64,000 nt of DNA from Thermodesulfobacteriota bacterium (lineage in GTDB: Bacteria; Desulfobacterota; DSM-4660; Desulfatiglandales; Desulfatiglandaceae): positions 58,665 through 122,664 of the forward strand of contig JANQDY010000088.1 in assembly GCA_028278625.1 (NCBI GenBank), written 5' to 3'. Below the pieces are notes generated by a model. That model had not been told where the DNA came from. It saw nothing but the letters and a program-made list of their open reading frames with translations, and searched no databases. Position numbers and translations under genes: made by a program. The first letter of the stretch is position 1. Every line of letters begins with the position of its first letter. This document shows, piece by piece, positions 58,544-64,000 of this stretch.

Positions 58544-60406
58544 ATGGGTAGACCAATAACAATCTCGTGCTTTTTTTGCTTTTGCGTCGTCTGGCGTCTT
58601 TTTGGGGAAAGCGGCTTATGCGCTGAGGAAAGCGTTTCTCATATCCAAAATGACGCAACGTTTTTTGTGAGTGAACCGGTAATCCCGGGATTAAGCCGGG
58701 AAGTGGGGCAGTTGCCCGTTAGGGAACCGCCAATCGCGGACGATTCCCTTCGGGAATTTCCGAGGAAGACCGGAAAATACGCACAGGGTATCAGGGAACC
58801 AGGTCCCAAAATGATTGATCCATTGGTCAAGGCAACCGATGGAGAAGTGCCTGTCAGAACCCCTTCCCCAGACCTCAGTTTTGAAGGGATGCGTCTTAGT
58901 AGCGGAGGATCCGGATGGCCGCCCGACCCCATCGGTGATGTGGGCCCCAACCATTACGTGCAAATGGTCAATACCTCTTTCGCCATCTTTGACAAAAACG
59001 GAAACAAACTTTCAGGACCCACCGACATCAATCAGCTGTGGCAAGGCCAGGGGAACGCCTGTGAAAGGTGCAATAGCGGGGACCCGGTGGTTTTGTACGA
59101 TCCCCTGGCGGGTCGTTGGCTGTTGAGCCAGTTCGCCGTATGTGAAACGCCTTACCACGAATGCATTGCCATTTCCCAGACGGCGGACCCAACAGGCGCA
59201 TACCATCTTTACGCATTCGAGATTAACGACTATTTTCCCGACTATCCAAAGTTCGGCGTCTGGCCCGATGCCTATTACATGTCCGCCAACGAATCAGATG
59301 TTGGCGCGTACGCATTCGACCGTGAAAAGATGCTTCAGGGTCAACCTGCCACCTATCAGAAATTTCAGAAGACCGGAAACTTCATGTTGCCCAGCGACCT
59401 GGACGGCGCCACGCCGCCCCCTTCAGGAGCCCCCAATTATTTCTACACCATGAAAACCGGCAATGTCCTGGAAATATGGGAATTTCACGTTGATTTCGCG
59501 ACCCCCGCAAACTCAACATTCACCCTTGCCCAGACGTTAACCACATCCCCGTTCAATTACGGGGTCTGCGGGTTTTCCTGGGACTGCATCCCCCAAAAGG
59601 GAACCTCCCAGAAGCTGGATGTCATTTCCGAGTGGCCCATGTGGCGGCTTCAATACCGTAATTTCGGCACCCACCAGACCTTGATTGGCAATTTCACGGT
59701 GGACGTGGCCGATTTTTCAAACCATGCCGGTATCCGATGGTTCGAGCTCAGAAAGACCGGCGGTTCATGGTCAATTCACCAAGAGGGGACCCATGCTCCC
59801 GATGCCCACCATCGCTGGATGGGAAGTATCGCCATGGACGGTAACGGGAATATCGCCCTCGGGTACAGCGTATCGAGCGGGACCTTGTATCCCTCCATAC
59901 GCTATGCGATCCGGTTTCCTTCCGATGCGGCGGGCACGCTTCAAAGCGAGGCCACATTGACCGCCGGAACCGCTTCCCAGACAAATACCAATCGATGGGG
60001 TGATTACAGCTCCATGAATGTGGACCCATCGGATGATGCGACGTTCTGGTATACGAACGAGTATCTGACCAATTCGGCGGAAGGGTGGCGAACCCGCATC
60101 GGCAAGTTCAAGGCCAACATCCCGGTTTCATACGCATATGTGAGCAAGAGTGGGACGTGCGGCGGAAAAACCCCATGCTATTCATCAATCCAGGCGGCGA
60201 TCAACGGGGAAAGTACAGGGGCTGTCATAAGGATCGCACGGGGAACTTACACAGAATCGATCACCTTAAACGCATTAAAACACCTGACACTGAACGGCGG
60301 TTGGAGCGTATTGTTCACATCTCAGACTCCCAATACAACCATCATCAAGGCCCCAACGCTGACGAACGGATCAATAACGCTGCAAATGATAACCGTAAGT
60401 CCCTGA
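58544..60406 (+). CDS. Secreted beta-propeller-like protein with C-terminal beta-helix start
   Basis: This 620-residue protein has a signal peptide (about 1-28; ISCFFCFCVVWRLFGESGL...CAEE). A large central domain contains GGSGWPPDPIGDVGPNHYVQ, DPVVLYDPLAGRWLLSQFAV, VWPDAYYMSANE and MGSIAMDGNGNIALGYS, a pattern I know only from uncharacterised secreted proteins. The last 90 residues (YVSKSGTCGGKTPCYSSIQA...TPNTTIIKAP) resemble the start of a pectate-lyase-like beta-helix and end in ITLQMITVSP. AAGAAGG is six bases before the chosen ATG; an ATG three bases earlier and a TTG nine codons earlier are possible. Confidence 0.8.
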   Translation: MGRPITISCFFCFCVVWRLFGESGLCAEESVSHIQNDATFFVSEPVIPGLSREVGQLPVREPPIADDSLREFPRKTGKYAQGIREPGPKMIDPLVKATDGEVPVRTPSPDLSFEGMRLSSGGSGWPPDPIGDVGPNHYVQMVNTSFAIFDKNGNKLSGPTDINQLWQGQGNACERCNSGDPVVLYDPLAGRWLLSQFAVCETPYHECIAISQTADPTGAYHLYAFEINDYFPDYPKFGVWPDAYYMSANESDVGAYAFDREKMLQGQPATYQKFQKTGNFMLPSDLDGATPPPSGAPNYFYTMKTGNVLEIWEFHVDFATPANSTFTLAQTLTTSPFNYGVCGFSWDCIPQKGTSQKLDVISEWPMWRLQYRNFGTHQTLIGNFTVDVADFSNHAGIRWFELRKTGGSWSIHQEGTHAPDAHHRWMGSIAMDGNGNIALGYSVSSGTLYPSIRYAIRFPSDAAGTLQSEATLTAGTASQTNTNRWGDYSSMNVDPSDDATFWYTNEYLTNSAEGWRTRIGKFKANIPVSYAYVSKSGTCGGKTPCYSSIQAAINGESTGAVIRIARGTYTESITLNALKHLTLNGGWSVLFTSQTPNTTIIKAPTLTNGSITLQMITVSP

Positions 60407-60424
60407 CGCATCGGTCATATCGTA

Positions 60425-61078
60425 TCAGTTGATCTTCCTTCTGCCGAGGGCCCAATGAACTCTAATATGGATTTTGTCTCCTGCTTTAATGAGCCCCGCA
60501 AGCAGGCTTGGCGGCTTGATGTTGAAATCGGTCATTTTGAGATCTACTCTGCAATCAACGAAGATCTCATCCGCATCCGGTTCTTTGATGGTCACGTTCA
60601 TTTTGACAGGTCGGGTTATGCCGTTGACCGTGAGCCGGCCTTCCGTATCAAAGGTAAAACCGGAAACAAGATTGCCACGCGTTAGATCCGCTTTCACGAA
60701 ACTGTAATGGATGGTCGGATGTTCTTTGCAGTCCATGTCCTTCCATATGGCCTCCTGGAGGCCTACCGTTTCGCTCTTTAAGGACTTGACGGGGATGGTC
60801 ACGTCCGCCCTCAGGTTTTCAGGCGCCGACAGTGTTTTGGGCGGGTTTCCGTTCAGCAGTCCGGATCTCTGTTTTTCGGCAATCTCCACATAGCCCTTGA
60901 TGATGCGGCTTTCCGCACTCCAGTCGTGAATATTGGAAGTACCGTTCAATTTCACATCGTTTTTGGTGCCCGTGGGTTCATAACGGGATATGGTTTCAGC
61001 ATGAATCGTAGGCACCAGAAACAGGCAAAGCAGGCTCAACGCACAGATCCATAATCCCAAGTGATTGCGTGGCTTCAT
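60425..61078 (-). CDS. YceI-like periplasmic protein
   Basis: This 217-residue exported protein has a signal peptide (MKPRNHLGLWICALSLLCLF, cleavage after IHA) and the YceI lipocalin-like pattern: GTSNIHDWSAESRIIKGYVE, VTIPVKSLKSETVGLQEAIW, EHPTIHYSF and GRLTVNGITRPVKMNVTI. YceI proteins bind isoprenoid-like lipids. The start at 61078 follows AAAGGAACG; longer starts overlap the porin gene. It is probably co-transcribed with the porin. Confidence 0.88.
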   Translation of the reverse strand: MKPRNHLGLWICALSLLCLFLVPTIHAETISRYEPTGTKNDVKLNGTSNIHDWSAESRIIKGYVEIAEKQRSGLLNGNPPKTLSAPENLRADVTIPVKSLKSETVGLQEAIWKDMDCKEHPTIHYSFVKADLTRGNLVSGFTFDTEGRLTVNGITRPVKMNVTIKEPDADEIFVDCRVDLKMTDFNIKPPSLLAGLIKAGDKIHIRVHWALGRRKIN

Positions 61079-61125
61079 CAAAAGCGTTCCTTTCATAATG
61101 CGGGTCATAATGCGGGAGATGGAAA

Positions 61126-62703
61126 TCAAAAACCAAAAGAGGCCTCGGCAATGACGCCTTTAAAATCAGGGCTTCGCCAGACCTCAACACCGTTGATTTC
61201 ACCATCCTGTTCTTGAAACCGGCTGTATTTTTGGTAGACGAATTCCAGTTTTCCCAGAACCGTGTCAAATATCCAGTATCCGCCGCCCAGTTGAATCCGG
61301 TTGACGATTCCACTGCTTGAGAGATTGTCCAGATAACGGGCCGCCGCGCCGCTGAATCGCCCGGCAAGATAGAGACGATCATTGATGTTGTAAATCCCTT
61401 CGCAGGCATAGTACAGCCAAGCGTCTTTGGGCGTGCCCGGAGCGTTTCCGTTGATGTCGGCATCCTGCATCCAGCCCATGTATCCAAACACTTCAAAGGG
61501 TTTGCGGCGCCAGGTCAGGTCCAGTTGTGATGCCGTCACGTCCTGTCCGGCACCGAGAAGGACCTGCCCCGGTGCATCGCCACCGCCCATCACCGCGGCA
61601 TAGGGGCCACCGCTTCGGTTGGTGACAAACAAATCCCCGGCGGTACCATCACCGGGAGGCCATCCCGGACCGTCGCCCGAATGATCCGCGTGATAGATGG
61701 AAAAGGATGTCCGGAGCGATGGCATTACATTTCCCCAGACTTTGCCGTGAACGCTGTAACCCCCGCCGTGATCGAAGTGTCCCTGATAGGTGCCGCTGCC
61801 AAAGCCTACCAGCCATTGAACAGGGGTGGTGGTTCCCATGATCTCAAAGCCAATGTCCGTGGCACGGGGATCCACAACATAGTTGCCGATGAGCGGGTTT
61901 GCCTGGACGGCGGCGTTGTTGGAGCGGCGGTAATGGGCATCACCATAGTCGATTTCAAAGGCGCCGGCTTTCAGGTCAATGGTTTCAAATGCCCAGTCCA
62001 GGGGCTTCCACCCCTTTAGCTGCTCAGGCAGATCCCGGATCAGCAGGTACCCCTGGTCCCCCTGCATATGGTCTGGATGGGGGCGGCTGGATATGTACAG
62101 GTCAAAATAGACATCCATTTTGTCCCCGAATTTCGCAAGAAACCCAACGTTTCCAAAGGGTGTTTGAAAGCCCGGTTCAAGGCCTTCGGGCTCTTTCCCG
62201 TCAATGACCACATTGTCCTGTGTCAGATACTGAAACCGCCCCACCGAATCAAAGGCCATGTAGAGGTCCATATCCCCCACACTGGCGATTCTCGCGTCCA
62301 TGTCGGGCACTTGATCAGGTTCGGCCAGGCGCCATCGTTCAGCCCGTATCCAACCGGGCGTAATTTCATCGGGCGTGGGCAGATGCAAAGAGGCCGTCTT
62401 CCCGGGTTTTTCCTCAGGTTCTGCCGGTGGTGTTTCGGTTTCAGCACGAACTGCCGTTTCATCCGCCTTTGCGGGTTCAGGTACTGTCTCCTTTTGCCGG
62501 ACCTGCTGATCCATCTCAAGTTGACGCTTTTCCATTCTGTCAAGGCGCTTTTGAAGTTCCTCGAATTTTTCCGTGAGCGCTTCGTATTCAGATCGATGCA
62601 CATAGTCCCTCATATCCACCGGTTCCTGGGCATTGGTGATTAGAGGCTGAGCAGCGGTCACAAGGAGAAAAGAAAGCAAGATTTGCCAATTTGCGCGTTT
62701 CAT
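61126..62703 (-). CDS. Outer-membrane porin-like beta-barrel
   Basis: This 525-residue protein has a signal peptide (MKRANWQILLSFLLVTAAQP), an N-terminal coiled coil (about 37-80; EALTEKFEELQKRLDRMEKR), a Pro/Glu linker, and a long beta-rich domain with alternating aromatic residues. It ends in F (EASFGF), the Bam-recognition signal of outer-membrane barrels. The linker coiled coil may trimerise the barrel or bind peptidoglycan. It may export or import anionic solutes; the precise family is uncertain. Confidence 0.8.
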   Translation of the reverse strand: MKRANWQILLSFLLVTAAQPLITNAQEPVDMRDYVHRSEYEALTEKFEELQKRLDRMEKRQLEMDQQVRQKETVPEPAKADETAVRAETETPPAEPEEKPGKTASLHLPTPDEITPGWIRAERWRLAEPDQVPDMDARIASVGDMDLYMAFDSVGRFQYLTQDNVVIDGKEPEGLEPGFQTPFGNVGFLAKFGDKMDVYFDLYISSRPHPDHMQGDQGYLLIRDLPEQLKGWKPLDWAFETIDLKAGAFEIDYGDAHYRRSNNAAVQANPLIGNYVVDPRATDIGFEIMGTTTPVQWLVGFGSGTYQGHFDHGGGYSVHGKVWGNVMPSLRTSFSIYHADHSGDGPGWPPGDGTAGDLFVTNRSGGPYAAVMGGGDAPGQVLLGAGQDVTASQLDLTWRRKPFEVFGYMGWMQDADINGNAPGTPKDAWLYYACEGIYNINDRLYLAGRFSGAAARYLDNLSSSGIVNRIQLGGGYWIFDTVLGKLEFVYQKYSRFQEQDGEINGVEVWRSPDFKGVIAEASFGF

Positions 62704-62854
62704 TTTCGATGCAACTTCCTGAAAGGATTAAACTTCAAAACCTGGCCCTTTTTCAGCAGAAACTATTTTTTGCCCATAATACGTAATTGGCCGATATTCG
62801 TCAATTTCAAAAACCTTGGGGGCACACTGCCGTTGTTCTTGCCAAAGTATTCTC

Positions 62855-62884
62855 TTGACACACAAATAATGGAGAAAATACTGT
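62855..62884 (+). promoter_or_regulatory. Possible promoter of the second S74 gene
   Basis: TTGACA (62855-62860) and TACTGT (62879-62884) are 18 bases apart. The -10 is weak (3 of 6). It lies 33 bases before the start codon, with AAGGAGG in between. Confidence 0.35.
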
Positions 62885-62916
62885 GCCGAAAGCCATTAAT
62901 AAGGAGGACTGGAGCC

Positions 62917-63792
62917 ATGAAGAATAGAATGCTGTTTTGGGTGTTTATCCTTTCATTTTTTGGATTCATCGGCGATGGGTCGGCAACAGATCAATTGGGT
63001 GGGCTATCAAAGAAACATGGCATCATCAAACCGATACCGGGAAAACCCGGCACAATCAAACCGCAAGGAGATGATGGCGCAACAAATACCTTCATCATCG
63101 CCAACACCCCCACGGATAAACCGCTCGTTTACGGTGATTTCAGCCAACGCTTCCTGAAAATAAACGGCAGCCTCAGATGTAGCACATCCCTGCTGATAAA
63201 CGATGCAACCCCCTGGGGGAGCGCCCCTTTTGTACTGGGCCAGGACGTTTGGAACAGGGGGATTGTCATCACCGATAAGGCATCCTCCAACAAAAAGAAC
63301 ATCTACTTTGGCTGGAACGTGGGTGAATCCCATGAATATGCCGAGGTATTCGCCCTCCAGGAGGGGGTGGGATATAAAAACCTCGTCATCAACCCCAACG
63401 GCGGCAATATGGGGATCGGAACAGCGGCCCCTCAACAACCCCTGCACATGGGGAGTGGCGCCTATGTCTCGGCAGGCGGCGTGTGGACCAACGCTTCCAG
63501 CAGGGAGGTTAAAGAGGACATAAAAGCGCTTACCCGGGAAGAGGCGGTTAAGGCGTTAACAGAACTTCAGCCGGTGAAATTCCGGTACAAGACGGATCCC
63601 GGGGAAGGGCATGTGGGTTTTATCGCGGAAGACCTGCCGGATCTGGTTGCCACAAAAGACAGGAAAGGGATGAGTCCGGCGGATGTGGTGGCTGTTTTGA
63701 CAAAGGTTGTCCAGGAACAGCAGGCGGCCATTATGAGGCTCAAGCAAGAGGTGGCGTACCTCAGAAGCATTTCAAAAAAAGGGGGCAAGTGA
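62917..63792 (+). CDS. Secreted S74-domain protein
   Basis: This 291-residue exported protein has a signal peptide (MKNRMLFWVFILSFFGFIGD, cleavage after GSA). A beta-rich region carries GKPGTIKPQGDDGATNTFII and GGNMGIGTAAPQQPLHMGSG, the latter typical of tail-fibre-like proteins. An S74 domain begins at NASSREVKEDIKAL, and a C-terminal helix follows (VVQEQQAAIMRLKQEVAYLR). It is related to the protein at 52865 but lacks the head repeats. AAGGAGG precedes ATG 62917. Confidence 0.82.
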   Translation: MKNRMLFWVFILSFFGFIGDGSATDQLGGLSKKHGIIKPIPGKPGTIKPQGDDGATNTFIIANTPTDKPLVYGDFSQRFLKINGSLRCSTSLLINDATPWGSAPFVLGQDVWNRGIVITDKASSNKKNIYFGWNVGESHEYAEVFALQEGVGYKNLVINPNGGNMGIGTAAPQQPLHMGSGAYVSAGGVWTNASSREVKEDIKALTREEAVKALTELQPVKFRYKTDPGEGHVGFIAEDLPDLVATKDRKGMSPADVVAVLTKVVQEQQAAIMRLKQEVAYLRSISKKGGK

Positions 63793-64000
63793 GAGGGCGG
63801 GATGGAGGACGACCGAAGGGTCCGTGATACCGGCGCCATGAACGCCAAGGTTCATGCTCAGGAGGGCGCCTGTGGAGAAAATGATAATAACCGTCCATAT
63901 ACCTAACCCGGACAAGCCGGAACCATAAAGGTAAGAACTTTTATAGCTTTGTTTGATTTTGATTTCATAGATTTATACCATGATGACAACCGTTATTTTT
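63793..64000. other. Right end of the window, no gene seen
   Basis: I see no supported ORF in this 208-base end. The last 80 bases are AT-rich and may hold the promoter of a gene outside the window. Confidence 0.3.

Overview
The window reads as chromosome from an anaerobic, probably sulfate-reducing deltaproteobacterium (Desulfobacterota). This is an inference from gene content: acyl-CoA catabolic operons, TRAP and Liv-type transporters, class III PHA synthase, MtaA-like methyltransferase, multi-PAS histidine kinases, many toxin-antitoxin modules, and an in-frame TGA that looks like selenocysteine. No rRNA, tRNA or phylogenetic marker is present.

Layout. 0-4.3 kb: end of a membrane protein, a ThDP enzyme, a divergent LuxR regulator and a broken HigBA pair. 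4.4-8.4 kb: a leftward operon (DUF2889; DUF2889-PHP; DUF169-CoaE fusion) divergent from an FCD GntR regulator. 8.4-17.6 kb: a TRAP transporter followed by two family III CoA-transferases, a hot-dog hydratase, an acyl-CoA ligase and an alpha/beta hydrolase, apparently one uptake-and-activation pathway for an organic acid. 17.7-18.8 kb: ParE/Phd and a decayed RelE. 19-24.3 kb: a GH88/105-like hydrolase, CheW, an AhpD-like protein and a NarL-type two-component pair.

24.3-27.5 kb is the most unusual part. A CobW/HypB-like GTPase with a CxCC motif, an unrecognised protein, a second GTPase whose first motif Cys is an in-frame TGA followed by a bacterial-SECIS-like hairpin, and an MtaA-like methyltransferase end at a strong terminator. 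27.5-43.5 kb: a tandem-domain TetR regulator shares an operator-like sequence with the promoter of a long catabolic run (two SDRs, enoyl-CoA hydratase, flavoprotein, acyl-CoA ligase, Liv-type ABC transporter, second ligase, PhaE-PhaC, two hydrolases). 

43.5-47.3 kb is an accessory patch: VapBC-like and PIN/RHH pairs, one orphan type I-E-like CRISPR repeat, a duplicated hydrolase 3-prime end, an ArsR/flavoprotein pair and a HicAB whose toxin has lost its core. 47.5-64 kb encodes cell-surface and signalling proteins: a secreted vWA protein, a six-PAS hybrid kinase, two S74-type proteins, a 1,425-residue beta-helix protein, another secreted protein, a YceI-like protein and a porin-like barrel.
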